Shown: positions 25,720-37,115, counted from the stretch's first letter. The stretch is 64,000 bases of DNA from Marichromatium bheemlicum (GCF_012276755.1 NZ_JAAXKX010000001.1:124001-188000); one strand, 5' to 3'. Notes: generated by a model not told the origin, from the sequence alone. Made by a program: numbers and translations.

Positions 25720-27012
25720 ATGCGCGGGAGAGCAGCCTTCATCGGGCTCGACCTCGGCACCTCCGGGTGCCGGGCGGTAGCGATCGACGCCGCCGCAGCA
25801 CCGCTTGCCGAGGCCCGTAGCGCACTCCCCGACTCGACCCGACCGGCCCCCGGCCGGGTCGAACAGCATCCCGAGGATTGGTGGCAGACGCTCACCGAGG
25901 TGCTGCGCACACTGGTTGCCGCCCTCCCCGATCACCGCCCGGCGGCACTCGCCGTGGCCGCCACCTCCCCCACCCTGTTGCTCGCCGATGCCGCCGGCGA
26001 CCCGCTCGGCCCGGCACTGATGTATGACGACCAGAGCGCCCACCAGGCCGGTGCACGTATCGCCGCCCGCGCGCCGACCAACAGCGTCGCGCGTGGTCCC
26101 GGCTCGGGTCTCGCCAAGCTGCTCGCACTCCATGACCGACTCGCCCCCACAGGCCCGTACTGGGCGCTGCACCAGGCCGACTGGGTCACCGCCCGATTCA
26201 CCGGCACCCTCGCCACCAGCGACTGGCACAACGCCCTCAAGCTCGGTCACGACCCCGAACAGGCGCGCTGGCCCGAGTGGGTCGGCGCACTGCTCCCGCC
26301 CGGTGTGCGGCTGCCTCAGGTGCTCGCCCCTGGCGCCGTGATCGCACCGCTCGCCCCGGCGGCGGCCGCCGCCACCGGACTGCCCCCGACCACCCAGGTG
26401 GTCGCCGGCACCACCGACAGCACCGCCGCGGCGCTCGCCGCCGGACTCGCGCGACCGGGCGAGGCGCTCACCAGCCTCGGCACCACCCTGGTGGTCAAGG
26501 TGGTCTCGCCACACCGCATCGAGGCCCCGGAGCATGGCGTCTACAGCCATCGCTACGGTGCGCACTGGCTGGTCGGCGGCGGCTCCAACAGCGGCGCCGG
26601 GGTGCTGCGCCGCGAGTTCGACGACGCCACCCTCGCTACCCTCAGCGCGCGCATCGACCCCGAGCACGACTCCGGGCTCGACTACTATCCGCTGCCGGGG
26701 ATCGGTGAGCGCTTCCCGCGCCCCGATCCACATCTCGCGCCCCGACTCGAACCGCACCCCGGCGACCCGGTGCACCGCCTCCATGGGCTGCTCGAGGGCA
26801 TCGCCCGAATCGAGGCCGAGGGCTATGCCCGACTCGCCGAACTCGGCGCCCCAACTCCACAAAAGGTGCTCAGCATCGGCGGTGGCGCGCGCAATCCGAC
26901 CTGGACACGACTCCGCGCACGCCTGCTCGGCTGCTCAGTGCTCCGCGCCCCGCACCAGGAGGCGGCGCTCGGGGCCGCACTGCTCGCTCGCGGCGCCGGC
27001 GTCGACACCTGA
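25720..27012 (+). CDS. FGGY-family carbohydrate kinase, possibly D-ribulose kinase
   Basis: 430 residues, shorter than the usual 490-500 of xylulokinase and glycerol kinase. The N-terminal ATPase lobe begins [17 protein letters not shown] (phosphate-1 loop); the second lobe has [30 protein letters not shown] (quoted as its parts: phosphate-2 loop) and [13 protein letters not shown] (adenosine loop). The stretch MYDDQSA and the compact size resemble the cyanobacterial/plant D-ribulose kinase (XK-1-like) group rather than bacterial XylB. It would phosphorylate a ketopentose in the cytoplasm, which would suit a Calvin-cycle organism; the substrate is inference. It starts 5 bp after queF. Confidence 0.82.
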   Translation: MRGRAAFIGLDLGTSGCRAVAIDAAAAPLAEARSALPDSTRPAPGRVEQHPEDWWQTLTEVLRTLVAALPDHRPAALAVAATSPTLLLADAAGDPLGPALMYDDQSAHQAGARIAARAPTNSVARGPGSGLAKLLALHDRLAPTGPYWALHQADWVTARFTGTLATSDWHNALKLGHDPEQARWPEWVGALLPPGVRLPQVLAPGAVIAPLAPAAAAATGLPPTTQVVAGTTDSTAAALAAGLARPGEALTSLGTTLVVKVVSPHRIEAPEHGVYSHRYGAHWLVGGGSNSGAGVLRREFDDATLATLSARIDPEHDSGLDYYPLPGIGERFPRPDPHLAPRLEPHPGDPVHRLHGLLEGIARIEAEGYARLAELGAPTPQKVLSIGGGARNPTWTRLRARLLGCSVLRAPHQEAALGAALLARGAGVDT

Positions 27013-27136
27013 AGGCAGGCGTCGCACACACGTCGCACGGCCTTGCGACGGACTGCTAACATGCAACGATTCGTGGCCGAAGACGGCCCGACCACCCGGC
27101 TTTCTCTCACTCAGACCCAAGAAGGAGCTTCCCGCC

Positions 27137-28423
<1,287 letters not shown>

Positions 28424-28504
28424 ACCAGCCCGCCGCCGTACCCGGCGGGCAGCCCTGATCACACCAGGCACGCCCGTAGCGGCGCGCCCCGGAGCGAGAC
28501 ACCT

Positions 28505-29512
28505 ATGAAAGTCATGGTCACCGGCAGCGCCGGTTTCATCGGCTCGGCCCTGTCGCTGCGTCTGCTCGAGCGCGGCGACGAGGTGATCGGCGTCGACAAC
28601 CTCAACGACTACTACGACGTCAACCTCAAGCGCGCCCGACTGGCGCGCACCCAGGACCATCCGCGCTTCCACGACCTGCGCATCGACATCGAGGACGGCG
28701 CGGCGCTCCATGCCGCCTTCGCCGAGCATCGCCCCGACCGGGTGGTCAACCTCGCCGCCCAGGCCGGGGTGCGCTACTCGATCGAGAACCCGATGGCCTA
28801 CGTCAACACCAACCTCGTCGGCTTCGCCAACATCCTCGAGGGCTGTCGCCATCACGGCGTCGAACACCTGGTCTACGCCTCGAGCAGCTCGGTCTACGGC
28901 GCCAACACCGAGATGCCCTTCTCGGTGCATCACAACGTCGACCACCCGGTCAGCCTCTACGCGGCGAGCAAGAAGGCCAACGAGCTGATGGCCCACACCT
29001 ACAGCCATCTCTACCGGCTGCCGACCACCGGGCTGCGCTTCTTCACCGTCTACGGTCCCTGGGGCCGGCCCGACATGGCGCTGTTCAAGTTCACCCGCGC
29101 GATCCTCGCCGGCGAGCCGATCGACGTCTTCAACTACGGCAAGCACCGTCGCGACTTCACCTTCATCGACGACATCGTCGAAGGCGTGATCCGGGTGCTC
29201 GACCGCGTCCCCGAGGGCAACCCCGAGTGGCACGGCGCGGCCCCCGACGCCGCCTCCAGTGCCGCGCCCTACCGCCTCTACAACATCGGCAACAACAACC
29301 CGGTGGAACTGATGGAGTACATCGCGGTACTCGAACGCTGTCTCGGGCGCGAGGCCGAGAAGAACCTGCTGCCGCTGCAGCCCGGCGACGTGCCCGACAC
29401 CTATGCCGACGTCGCCGATCTAGTGCGCGATACCGGCTACCAGCCGAACACCTCGGTGGCCGACGGCGTGGCGCGCTTCGTCGACTGGTATCGCGACTTC
29501 TATCAGGTGTGA
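28505..29512 (+). CDS. UDP-uronate 4-epimerase-type SDR
   Basis: 335 residues, extended short-chain dehydrogenase fold. [20 protein letters not shown] holds the TGxxGxxG NAD loop, [17 protein letters not shown] is the signature of the UDP-glucuronate 4-epimerase group, then [28 protein letters not shown] and [13 protein letters not shown] (YxxxK). The C-terminal half has [15 protein letters not shown] and [15 protein letters not shown]. It interconverts gluco- and galacto-uronates (UDP-GlcA/UDP-GalA, or the N-acetylated equivalents given the neighbouring TviB-like enzyme). Together the pair would supply a galacturonate-type sugar for LPS or capsule. Confidence 0.88.
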   Translation: MKVMVTGSAGFIGSALSLRLLERGDEVIGVDNLNDYYDVNLKRARLARTQDHPRFHDLRIDIEDGAALHAAFAEHRPDRVVNLAAQAGVRYSIENPMAYVNTNLVGFANILEGCRHHGVEHLVYASSSSVYGANTEMPFSVHHNVDHPVSLYAASKKANELMAHTYSHLYRLPTTGLRFFTVYGPWGRPDMALFKFTRAILAGEPIDVFNYGKHRRDFTFIDDIVEGVIRVLDRVPEGNPEWHGAAPDAASSAAPYRLYNIGNNNPVELMEYIAVLERCLGREAEKNLLPLQPGDVPDTYADVADLVRDTGYQPNTSVADGVARFVDWYRDFYQV

Positions 29513-29552
29513 GCGAGGCGTCGGCCCGCGCCGAGGGCGGGCCGGAGGGGAA

Positions 29553-29578
29553 GACGCCGGGCGGAGACGCCCGGCGTC
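29553..29578. terminator. Hairpin between convergent epimerase and rdgC
   Basis: Stem GACGCCGGGCG / CGCCCGGCGTC, 11 bp, loop GAGA. No T-run; because the genes converge it can serve both strands. A smaller GC-rich hairpin precedes it at about 29522-29544. Confidence 0.6.
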
Positions 29579-29584
29579 GACGGT

Positions 29585-30496
29585 TCAGATGCCGGCGCGC
29601 GCCTCGGCGAGCCCGAACACCGTCTCGAGCCGCGCGAGCAGATTGCGCAGCTGCAGCGCGAACAGCGCGAACTCAGCCTCGAAGCGCACCGCCGGGTCCT
29701 CGATCTCGTCGTCGAGGGTGTCGAGCAGCTCCTCGGCCATGCGCAGACGCTTCAGCGACAGATCGTCGGCGAGGGTGAAGCTGAAGCGCTCGTCCCAGGT
29801 CAGCGCGAGCTTGACCGCGCGCTTGCCGGCACGCAGATGGGCAAGCACCTCGTCACTGCTGAGATCGCCGCCGCTGATCCGCACCACCCCGCTCTTCTCC
29901 TCGGCGTCGCGCAGCTCGCAGGCGTCACCAGCGACAAAGTCGGCCGGGGCGCTGTCCTCGAGCAGCCAGCGCGAGAGCACCTCAGCAGGGTGCTCGGCCG
30001 GCGCCGGCAGCAACGCCGGCAGGCTACCCAGGGTCTCGCGCAGCAGCGAGACGACCTCCTCGGCCTGCTTCTCGCTGGCCGCGTCGATCACCATCCAGCC
30101 GCTCTCAGTGTCGATATAGGCGCGGGTGCGACGCGAGCGGGTGAAGGCACGCGGCAGCATCTCGTCGACGATCTGCTCGCGCAGCCGGCGCCGCTCGGTG
30201 CGCCCGACCTCGCGCGACTCACCGGCCTCGATCTCGCCGATACGCTCCTCCAGCGCCTCCTTCACCGCCGCCGTCGGCAGCAGACGCTCCTGCTTGCGCG
30301 CACAGATCAACAGGCAGCCCTCGAGGGGATGGACCAGGGCACCGCCGTCATCGCCGAGCGGCGCGCTCCAGCCCATGGTCGCGGTCTCCAGCGGACCACA
30401 GGGGCGGAACCTGCGCCCGTCGAGCTGGGTCTCCAACTCCTGCCCGTCGATGGTCACGGGCTGCTCGAGACGATAGAGTCTGGCGTTCTTGAACAT
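29585..30496 (-). CDS. rdgC: Recombination-associated protein RdgC
   Basis: 303 residues, the normal RdgC length. It starts MFKNARLYRL, continues with GWSAPLGDDGGALVH, LICARKQERLLP, then QIVDEMLPRAFTRSRRTRAYID, all characteristic RdgC blocks, and ends in a helical segment. RdgC forms a dimeric ring around duplex DNA and limits RecA activity. The ATG at 30496 has GGGAGG six bases before; the longer frame runs into an intergenic repeat. Convergent with the epimerase gene. Confidence 0.94.
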   Translation of the reverse strand: MFKNARLYRLEQPVTIDGQELETQLDGRRFRPCGPLETATMGWSAPLGDDGGALVHPLEGCLLICARKQERLLPTAAVKEALEERIGEIEAGESREVGRTERRRLREQIVDEMLPRAFTRSRRTRAYIDTESGWMVIDAASEKQAEEVVSLLRETLGSLPALLPAPAEHPAEVLSRWLLEDSAPADFVAGDACELRDAEEKSGVVRISGGDLSSDEVLAHLRAGKRAVKLALTWDERFSFTLADDLSLKRLRMAEELLDTLDDEIEDPAVRFEAEFALFALQLRNLLARLETVFGLAEARAGI

Positions 30497-30540
30497 AGGC
30501 CTCCCCGGCAAAAAGCGCTGAATTATGCCCGACACGGGAG

Positions 30541-30645
30541 GAACCGCAAGGACACAGGGCCAGCGACCAACGAGATTGTTGAACCACAAAAGGACACGGG
30601 ACCAGCAAGATTGTTGAACCACAAAGACGCGAAGGGCCCCAAGGG
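30541..30645 (+). repeat. Tandem copies of the dispersed GAACC-CAA repeat
   Basis: Three successive units begin GAACCGCAAGGACAC, GAACCACAAAAGGACAC and GAACCACAAAGACGCGAAG; the first two are followed by a GATTGTT block, 35-40 bp per unit. Same family as the copies at 37841, 37935, 40352 and 56984. Confidence 0.75.
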
Positions 30646-30885
30646 ATTCGCTGTTCAGAACCCCGGTGTCGCCGTGACGGTCCGCTGGTGACTGGTCGCA
30701 TCGTAGGTTAAGTTACCCGCCGATGCGCTGCCCCAGCGCTGGGGCGATGGCCGTTGACTCGGTGGGTCGCCCAATACCCACGCGGACCTTATCTCAGGGA
30801 TCGACGCCGATCCCGAGACCTTGACGCAGAGGTTGGGTTGCCGCGGCACGCGACTAACCAGCCCCCTCGCTGGAGGCTTGTCTTC

Positions 30886-30917
30886 TCTTCGCGCCCTTCG
30901 CGCCTTGGCGGTTCAAT
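30886..30917 (-). repeat. Dispersed intergenic repeat, inverted copy
   Basis: Reads on the minus strand as GAACCGCCAAGGCGCGAAGG..., the same core as the other family members. Confidence 0.65.
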
Positions 30918-30923
30918 CTCCCC

Positions 30924-30964
30924 GGCTGGCGACTGGCGACTGGCGACTGGCGACTGGCGGCTGG
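30924..30964 (+). repeat. Heptamer tandem array (GACTGGC)
   Basis: GGCTGGC, four exact GACTGGC units, then GGCTGG. It directly follows the inverted dispersed repeat, as does the GGCTGAC array at 40700. Confidence 0.9.
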
Positions 30965-31123
30965 AAAAGCGACCGCCCCGGCTTTACGGTAGAATCACAC
31001 CTCGACACCAGGACTTTGTCTCATCGTCCAGACACCGCCTCGACGAACATCCGACACCGCCCGATCGCCACTCCACCGCATCGCCTCCTGCCATTGCGCC
31101 CACCGACCAATCGGTAACCATAC

Positions 31124-32401
31124 GTGAACGAATTCCCCCTGTTAGGTCTGTTCCTGATTCTCTTCCTGCTGATCCTGCTGTCGGCCTTCTTCTCGGGCTC
31201 AGAGACTGCGCTACTCACCCTCAACCGTTACCGCCTACGCCACCAGGCCGACCAGGGGCATCGCGGGGCTCGCCGGGCTCGCAAACTGCTCGACCGGCCC
31301 GATCGGCTGATCGGGTTGATCCTGCTCGGCAACAACTTCGTCAACATCATGGCCTCGTCGTTGGCCACGGTGATCGCCATCCGGCTCGGCGGCGAGGCGG
31401 CCATTGGCATCGCCGCCGGCCTGCTCACCCTGGTGATCCTGATCTTCGCCGAGGTCACCCCCAAGACCTTCGCCACGCTCCACCCCGAGCGCCTTGCCTT
31501 CCCCGCCGCTTACGTCTACGGGCCATTGCTCAAGCTGCTCTACCCGGTGGTGTGGCTGGTCAACCTGTTCACCAACGGGCTATTGCGACTGATGGGGATC
31601 GCCCCCGAGGACGGCAGCCAGGGGACCGCGCTCAGTCGCGAGGAGCTACGCACCGTGGTCACCGAGGCCGGGGCGATGATCCCCGAGCGCAGTCGCTCAA
31701 TGCTGCTCGGCATCCTCGATCTCGAACGCGCCACCGTCGAGGACATCATGATCCCGCGCAACGAGGTCGACGGCATCGACATCCAGGACAGCGAGGAGGA
31801 GATCATCCAGGCGATCCGCAATACCAGCTACACCCGCCTGCCGCTCTACGATGGCAGCATCGACAACGTCATCGGCGTCTTCCATGCCCGCAACGCCCTG
31901 CATGCGATCCTCGAGAAGGGGCTCGGCAAGGAACACCTGCGCGCCATCGCGCGCCAGCCCTACTTCGTCCCCGAGGGCACCCCGCTCTACCAGCAGCTGT
32001 TGAACTTCCAGCACATCAAGCAGCGCGTCGGTCTGGTGGTCGACGAGTACGGCGACTTCCAGGGGCTGATCACCCTCGCCGATCTGCTCGAAGAGATCGT
32101 CGGCGAGTTCACCACCGATCCCTCCGACAGCATCTCCGAGATCCAACCGGCCGAAGACGGCTCACTGCTGGTCGACTGCGGTATCGGGCTGCGCGAACTC
32201 AACCGTGTGCTGCACTGGGAGCTGCCGACCGATGGGCCCAAGACCCTCAACGGACTGATCCTCGAGTATCTCGAGACCATCCCTGAGACCGATACCAGCC
32301 TCAAGCTCTGTGGTCACCCGATGGAGATCATCCAGACCGCCGACAACGGCGTGAAGACGGTCAGGATCCTGCCGCGTCCGGTGCTTCGGCCACGGCGCTG
32401 A
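31124..32401 (+). CDS. CNNM/CBS/CorC-HlyC membrane protein (YfjD type)
   Basis: 425 residues from the GTG at 31124; no strong ribosome-binding site is seen. The N-terminal CNNM domain (about 1-180) has four hydrophobic helices, with FFSGSETALLTLNRYRLRH and GNNFVNIMASSLATVIAIRLG, the cation-binding helices. A CBS pair follows (about 205-330; EDIMIPRNEVDGID, RLPLYDGSIDNVIGVFHA, VGLVVDEYGDFQGLITLADLLEE in parts), then the CorC/HlyC C-terminal domain. Relatives are Mg2+/Co2+ exporters or Na+-coupled Mg2+ transporters regulated by ATP-Mg binding to CBS. Family certain; the ion is inferred. Confidence 0.9.
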   Translation: MNEFPLLGLFLILFLLILLSAFFSGSETALLTLNRYRLRHQADQGHRGARRARKLLDRPDRLIGLILLGNNFVNIMASSLATVIAIRLGGEAAIGIAAGLLTLVILIFAEVTPKTFATLHPERLAFPAAYVYGPLLKLLYPVVWLVNLFTNGLLRLMGIAPEDGSQGTALSREELRTVVTEAGAMIPERSRSMLLGILDLERATVEDIMIPRNEVDGIDIQDSEEEIIQAIRNTSYTRLPLYDGSIDNVIGVFHARNALHAILEKGLGKEHLRAIARQPYFVPEGTPLYQQLLNFQHIKQRVGLVVDEYGDFQGLITLADLLEEIVGEFTTDPSDSISEIQPAEDGSLLVDCGIGLRELNRVLHWELPTDGPKTLNGLILEYLETIPETDTSLKLCGHPMEIIQTADNGVKTVRILPRPVLRPRR

Positions 32402-32411
32402 ACCGCCACGC

Positions 32412-33116
32412 TCAGGGCGTGCGCGCAACCACCCAGACCTCGATCTCGCGCGCCCCGGCGCCGGTCAGCACCCGCGCCAGCGCGCCCACCGTAGCCCCAG
32501 TGGTCATCACATCGTCGATGATCGCCAGGCGCCGCGCGGGCAGCGCCCGGGCCAACGCGAAGGCGCCCGGACCGATGTTGCGCTGGCGCGCGCGGCGCTG
32601 CTGGCCGACCTGCGGCGGGGTCGCGCGCACCCGCAGACAGAGCCCGGGGTCGACCGCCACACCGAGCGCGGCACCGACCACCCGCGCCAACTCCAACGCC
32701 TGGTTGTAGCCCCGCGCGCGCTGGCGCGCCGGGTGCAGCGGCACCGGCACCAGCAGCTCGGGCAACGGCGGCGCGAGCGCCGCGCGGCTCTCGGCGAGCA
32801 GCCGCCCGAGCAGCACCGCACGATCGAGTCGGGCATGGAACTTGAGATCGGCGATCAACCCCGGCACCAACCCCTGGTAGCGCAGCGGCGCATGACAGAC
32901 GGCAAACGGCGGCGGCTGCGCCACGCAGCGCCCGCACCAGTGACCGGCCCCGAGGTCGCTGTCGAAGGGACGGGCACAACGCGCACACCGGTAACGGTTC
33001 AGCGGCAGCTCGGCGCAACAGCCGGCGCACAAATCGAACCCGGCCTCACCGGGCGCGCCACAGAGCACGCAGGTCGGCGGATAGAGCCCCCAGATCAAGC
33101 GTTGCAGCAGCGCCAT
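32412..33116 (-). CDS. comF: ComF-family phosphoribosyltransferase-like protein
   Basis: 234 residues. The N-terminal zinc-finger part has four Cys pairs (CVLC, CAGCC, CARC, CGRC, residues about 16-66). The phosphoribosyltransferase part has LVPVPLHPARQRARGYNQALELA and the PRPP loop LAIIDDVMTTGATV. ComF/GntX proteins act in DNA uptake or use of DNA as nutrient; the E. coli form is GntX/YhgH. The gene is next to, and divergent from, bioB, a common arrangement in gammaproteobacteria. Convergent with the CNNM gene with a 10-bp gap. Confidence 0.9.
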   Translation of the reverse strand: MALLQRLIWGLYPPTCVLCGAPGEAGFDLCAGCCAELPLNRYRCARCARPFDSDLGAGHWCGRCVAQPPPFAVCHAPLRYQGLVPGLIADLKFHARLDRAVLLGRLLAESRAALAPPLPELLVPVPLHPARQRARGYNQALELARVVGAALGVAVDPGLCLRVRATPPQVGQQRRARQRNIGPGAFALARALPARRLAIIDDVMTTGATVGALARVLTGAGAREIEVWVVARTP

Positions 33117-33139
33117 CGGCGATCAGCGATCATAGCGCG

Positions 33140-33170
33140 GTAAACCTTGCGCACTCACGCAGGTTGACAA
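33140..33170 (+). promoter_or_regulatory. Predicted BirA biotin operator
   Basis: GTAAACC, 15-bp spacer, GGTTGACAA, against the proteobacterial BirA consensus TTGTAAACC-N14/16-GGTTTACAA (right half 8 of 9). The right half overlaps the -35 box of the bioB promoter, so biotin-loaded BirA would block initiation. Confidence 0.65.
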
Positions 33171-33191
33171 GACCATAAAAATCGATAGCAT
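33164..33191 (+). promoter_or_regulatory. bioB operon promoter
   Basis: TTGACA, 16-bp spacer, TAGCAT. Transcription would start near 33198, roughly 27 nt before the bioB ATG. Confidence 0.55.
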
Positions 33192-33224
33192 TTCGTGGAT
33201 TTTCCCAATCATCCGGACCCTCCC

Positions 33225-34265
33225 ATGTCAGCCACCCTGCAAGCCCCCCCGATCCGCACCGACTGGACCGTCGACGAGGTCCTCGCCATCCTCGAGAAGC
33301 CGTTCAACGACCTGATGTTCGAGGCCCAGTGCGCCCATCGCGCCCGCTTCGACCCGCACCAGATCCACGTCAGCACCCTGCTCAACATCAAGACCGGCGC
33401 CTGCCCCGAGGACTGTGGCTACTGCTCGCAGAGTTCGAAGAACCACACCGGATTGGAGCGCGAGCGCCTGCTCGAACTCGACGAGGTGCTCAAGGCCGCA
33501 CGCGCCGCGCGTGATCAGGGCGCAACCCGCTTCTGCATGGGCGCGGCCTGGCGCAACCCTACCGACAATAATCTCGAGCACGTCATCGCCATGATCAAAG
33601 GGGTCCACGACCTCGGGCTCGAGACCTGCGTCACCCTCGGCATGCTCGACGCCGAGCAGGCACGCGCGCTCAAGGACGCCGGGCTGGACTACTACAACCA
33701 CAACCTCGACACCTCGCCCGAGTTCTACGGTCAGGTGATCACCACCCGCACCTACGAGGATCGACTGCGCACCCTCGGACACGTCCGCGAGGTCGGCCTC
33801 AAGACCTGCAGCGGCGGCATCCTCGGCATGGGCGAGTCGCGCCGCGACCGCGCCTCCATGCTCCAGCAGCTCGCCACCCTGCCGGCCCACCCCGAGTCGG
33901 TGCCGATCAACATGCTGGTACAGGTCGAGGGCACGCCGCTGTTCGGACGCGACGCCATCGACCCGTTCGAGTTCATCCGCGTCGTCGCCACCACCCGATT
34001 GGTGATGCCGGCCTCGCACATCCGCCTCTCCGCCGGGCGTCACGACATGAGCGACGAGATGCAGTCGCTGTGCTATCTCGCCGGAGCCAACTCGATCTTC
34101 TACGGTGATCACCTGCTCACCACCAAGAACGCCGGCACCGGCCGCGACCGCGACCTGTTCGCGCGGCTCGACATGCACTTCGTCGAGGACCACGGCGAGC
34201 GCGAGGAGCCCGGCGCCTGCAAGCGTCACGTCAAGCTCGAAGAGATGCTGCCGAGCGACGCATGA
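33225..34265 (+). CDS. bioB: Biotin synthase BioB
   Basis: 346 residues, as in E. coli. Radical-SAM enzyme that inserts sulfur into dethiobiotin. [14 protein letters not shown] places the SAM-cluster cysteines at 60, 64 and 67; [41 protein letters not shown] and RLSAGRHDM are further BioB blocks that include the [2Fe-2S] ligands. The ATG at 33225 follows a weak leader. First gene of bioB-bioF-bioH-bioC-bioD, with the BirA-like operator 55-85 bp upstream. Its last four bases overlap the bioF start (ATGA). Confidence 0.97.
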   Translation: MSATLQAPPIRTDWTVDEVLAILEKPFNDLMFEAQCAHRARFDPHQIHVSTLLNIKTGACPEDCGYCSQSSKNHTGLERERLLELDEVLKAARAARDQGATRFCMGAAWRNPTDNNLEHVIAMIKGVHDLGLETCVTLGMLDAEQARALKDAGLDYYNHNLDTSPEFYGQVITTRTYEDRLRTLGHVREVGLKTCSGGILGMGESRRDRASMLQQLATLPAHPESVPINMLVQVEGTPLFGRDAIDPFEFIRVVATTRLVMPASHIRLSAGRHDMSDEMQSLCYLAGANSIFYGDHLLTTKNAGTGRDRDLFARLDMHFVEDHGEREEPGACKRHVKLEEMLPSDA

Positions 34266-35431
34266 GCCTCGATGCCCTCGCCCCCGAACTCGAGCGGCTG
34301 CGCGATGCCGACCTTTATCGCCGCCGCCGCGTCCAGCAGGGTCCGCAGCAGCCGCGCGCCCGCATCGACGGGCGCGAGCTGCTGAGCTTCTGCAGCAACG
34401 ACTATCTCGGGCTGGCCAACCACCCCGAGGTGATCGCCGCGCTGCAACGTGGCGCCGAGCGCTGGGGCGTGGGCAGCGGCGCGGCGCACCTGGTCAATGG
34501 CCACAGCGCCGCGCACGAGGCGCTGGAGGAGGAGCTTGCCGCCTTCACCGGGCGCGAGCGCGCGCTGCTCTTCTCCACCGGCTACATGGCCAACCTCGGG
34601 GTGATCAGCGCCCTCGCCGGGCGTCGCGACACCCTGCTCCAGGACAAGCTCAACCACGCCTCGCTGCTCGACGCCGCGCAGCTCTCGCGCGCCACCCTGC
34701 GCCGCTACGCCCATGCCGACGCCGACGCGCTCGCCGAGCAGCTCGAGCGTCACCCAGAGGCCCGGCTGGTGATCACCGACGGCGTGTTCAGCATGGACGG
34801 CGACCTCGCCCCGCTGCCGGCGCTCGCCGAGCGAGCGCGGCGCGCCGGCGCCTGGCTGATGGTCGACGACGCCCACGGTCTCGGCGTGCTCGGTCCCGGC
34901 GGGCGCGGCTCGCTCGCGCACTTCGGGCTCGACCAGGACGCGGCGCCCATCCTGATGGGCACCCTGGGCAAGGCGCTCGGCGTCTCCGGCGCCTTCGTCG
35001 CCGGCCCGGCGGTGCTGATCGAAACCCTGATCCAGCGCGCCCGCAGCTATATCTACACCACTGCCACGCCGCCAGCGCTGGCCGAGGCCACCCGGGTCAG
35101 CCTGCGTCTGGCCGAGCGCGAGACCTGGCGCCGCGAGCACCTGCAGGCGCTGATCATGCAGCTGCGCGACGGCGCGACCCGGCTCGGTCTCGAACTGATG
35201 GCGAGCGCCACCCCGATCCAGCCACTGGTCGCCGGCAGCGCCGCGCGCGCCCTGGCCTGGAGCCGGGCGCTCGAAGAACGCGGCATCCTCGTCGGCGCCA
35301 TCCGTCCGCCGACCGTACCCGAGGGCAGCGCGCGACTGCGCATCACCCTCTCGGCCGCCCATACCGAGTCCGACGTCGACCGGCTGCTCGCGGCGCTCGC
35401 CGAGCTGCCCCGCGCCGATCGCGCGGACTGA
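34262..35431 (+). CDS. bioF: 8-amino-7-oxononanoate synthase BioF
   Basis: 389 residues, the usual BioF size. PLP enzyme condensing pimeloyl-ACP with L-alanine. Visible: [48 protein letters not shown] (residues 201-211), and the PLP lysine Lys237 in [11 protein letters not shown]. The ATG overlaps the bioB stop by four bases, implying coupled translation. A gap of 26 bp separates it from bioH. Confidence 0.96.
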   Translation: MSLDALAPELERLRDADLYRRRRVQQGPQQPRARIDGRELLSFCSNDYLGLANHPEVIAALQRGAERWGVGSGAAHLVNGHSAAHEALEEELAAFTGRERALLFSTGYMANLGVISALAGRRDTLLQDKLNHASLLDAAQLSRATLRRYAHADADALAEQLERHPEARLVITDGVFSMDGDLAPLPALAERARRAGAWLMVDDAHGLGVLGPGGRGSLAHFGLDQDAAPILMGTLGKALGVSGAFVAGPAVLIETLIQRARSYIYTTATPPALAEATRVSLRLAERETWRREHLQALIMQLRDGATRLGLELMASATPIQPLVAGSAARALAWSRALEERGILVGAIRPPTVPEGSARLRITLSAAHTESDVDRLLAALAELPRADRAD

Positions 35432-35457
35432 CCCCACTGCATCGTAAGGAGACCCGC

Positions 35458-36216
35458 GTGTCCACCGGATCCAACCCGTCCCTGCCGCTGGTACTGCTCC
35501 ACGGCTGGGGCATGAACGCCGCCGTCTGGGACGGCCTGCCGCCACAGCTCGGCGGCCTGCCGATCCAGACCATCGAACTCCCCGGCCACGGCGCCCGGAC
35601 GCCCGCCCGCGCCGACCTCTGGGCCTGGGCCGACGCCTGCCTGGAGGCCGCCCCTGAGGAGGCGGTGTGGCTCGGCTGGTCGCTCGGCGGACTGGTCGCC
35701 CAGGCCGCCGCGCTGCGCGCCCCCAAGCGGGTGCGCGGCCTCATCCAGCTCACCGCCACGCCGCGCTTCGTCCAGGCCGCCGACTGGCGCCCGGCGATGG
35801 CCGAGGAGACCCTCGGTCAGTTCCACCAGGGTCTGCTCGACGACCCCAGCGGCACCCTCTCGCGCTTCCTCGCGCTCCAGGTGCGCGGCAGCGACGCCGC
35901 GCGCGAGACCCTGCGCACCCTGCGCCAGGAGCTCGCCGCACGCCCCGAGCCCGATCCGCGCGCGCTCGCCGACGGACTCGACCTGCTGCGCGACGAGGAC
36001 CTGCGCGGCCAGCTCCCCGACATCGCCTGTCCGGCGCTGTGGCTGTTCGGCAGTCACGACGCCCTGGTGCCGGCGGCGGTGGCCGAGCGCATCGAGCTGA
36101 TCATGCCCGGCGCCCGCACCCAGGTGATCGCCGGCGCCGCGCACGCGCCGCACATCTCGCACCGACGCGAGACCCTGACGGCGATCGAGGGTTTCGTCGC
36201 TGAGGCGCTGGGCTGA
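35458..36216 (+). CDS. bioH: Pimeloyl-ACP methyl ester carboxylesterase BioH
   Basis: 252 residues (E. coli 256). Alpha/beta hydrolase that removes the methyl group from pimeloyl-ACP methyl ester, ending the BioC-initiated branch. LVLLHGWGMNAAVWD near the start and GWSLGGLVA with nucleophile Ser75; the acid is in LFGSHDALVP and the His in GAAHAPHISH. Start at the GTG at 35458, preceded by TAAGGAG. In E. coli bioH is unlinked; its presence inside the operon here matches many other gammaproteobacteria. The stop overlaps the bioC ATG (TGATG). Confidence 0.93.
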   Translation: MSTGSNPSLPLVLLHGWGMNAAVWDGLPPQLGGLPIQTIELPGHGARTPARADLWAWADACLEAAPEEAVWLGWSLGGLVAQAAALRAPKRVRGLIQLTATPRFVQAADWRPAMAEETLGQFHQGLLDDPSGTLSRFLALQVRGSDAARETLRTLRQELAARPEPDPRALADGLDLLRDEDLRGQLPDIACPALWLFGSHDALVPAAVAERIELIMPGARTQVIAGAAHAPHISHRRETLTAIEGFVAEALG

Positions 36217-37115
36217 TGTCGACGCCCGACCCACGGCTGGCACCGATCGACAAGCGCCGCGCGCGCGCCAGCTTCGCGCGCGCCGCGCCCGGCTACGACG
36301 CCGCGGCGGTGCTGCAGCGCGAGATCGCCGACCGCCTGCTCGAACGGCTCGACTACATCCGTCTCCAGCCACGTCGTATCCTCGACCTCGGCGCCGGCAC
36401 CGGCTACTGCACCGCCGCGCTGCAGCAACGTTACAAGCGCGCCGAGGTAGTGGCGCTCGACTTCGCCCAGCCGATGCTGCAACAGACGCGTCGGCGCGGG
36501 CGCTGGTGGCGCCGTCCGCTGTGCGTCTGCGCCGACGCCGAGTCGCTGCCGCTGGCCGATGACTCGTTCGACCTGATCCTGTCGAGCGCCACCATCCAGT
36601 GGTGCAACGACCTCGAGCACACCTTCGGCGAGTGTCTGCGCATCCTCCGCCCCGGCGGTCTGCTGCAGTTCACCACCTTCGGCCCCGACACCCTGCGCGA
36701 GCTGCGCGCGGCCTGGGCCGAGGTCGACGGTCACGCCCACGTCAGCCCCTTCACCGACATGCACGAGATCGGCGATGCGCTGGTTCGCGCCCGCCTCGCC
36801 GACCCGGTGATGGACGCCGAACGGCTGACCCTGACCTATCCCACCACCACCGAGCTGATGCACGACCTCAAGGCGATCGGCGCGCGCAACGCCAGCCGGG
36901 ACCGCCCGCGCGGACTGACCGGGCGGGCGCGGTTGGCCGCCCTCGCCGCCGCCTATGAGCGCGAACGACGCGACGACGGCCGTCTGCCGGCGACCTACGA
37001 GGTGCTCTACGGCCACGCCTGGGCGCCCGAACAGGCGCCCCAGTCGAGCACCGCCGACGGCGCCGTCGCGGTGCCCCTCGAACAGCTCCGCCGCCAGCTC
37101 GGCGGGCGCGACTGA
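36216..37115 (+). CDS. bioC: Malonyl-ACP O-methyltransferase BioC
   Basis: 299 residues, somewhat longer than E. coli BioC (251). SAM-dependent methyltransferase that disguises malonyl-ACP to start pimelate synthesis. DKRRARASFARAAPGYDAAA is the family opening, RILDLGAGTGYCTAAL (about 54-69) the SAM loop, then ADAESLPLADDSFDLILSSATIQWCND (in parts) and HLTYPTT-like TLTYPTTTELMHDLKAIGARN. The extra length lies at the C-terminus. Translationally coupled to bioH. Confidence 0.95.
   Translation: MSTPDPRLAPIDKRRARASFARAAPGYDAAAVLQREIADRLLERLDYIRLQPRRILDLGAGTGYCTAALQQRYKRAEVVALDFAQPMLQQTRRRGRWWRRPLCVCADAESLPLADDSFDLILSSATIQWCNDLEHTFGECLRILRPGGLLQFTTFGPDTLRELRAAWAEVDGHAHVSPFTDMHEIGDALVRARLADPVMDAERLTLTYPTTTELMHDLKAIGARNASRDRPRGLTGRARLAALAAAYERERRDDGRLPATYEVLYGHAWAPEQAPQSSTADGAVAVPLEQLRRQLGGRD

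Larger units (their letters stand above)
30497..31123. other. Repeat-rich intergenic region
   Basis: About 630 bp with no gene. It holds three copies of a GAACC-CAA...GATTGTT direct repeat (30541-30645), a degenerate GTTGGGTTG-type palindrome around 30702-30730 and 30830, an inverted copy of the dispersed repeat (30886-30917) and a heptamer array (30924-30964). TAGAAT at 30990 is a possible -10 for the next gene. Confidence 0.7.

Noticed and set aside
30924-30964. Heptamer array considered as a CRISPR array
   Set aside because: Units are 7 bp with no spacers and no cas genes nearby; it is a simple tandem repeat.
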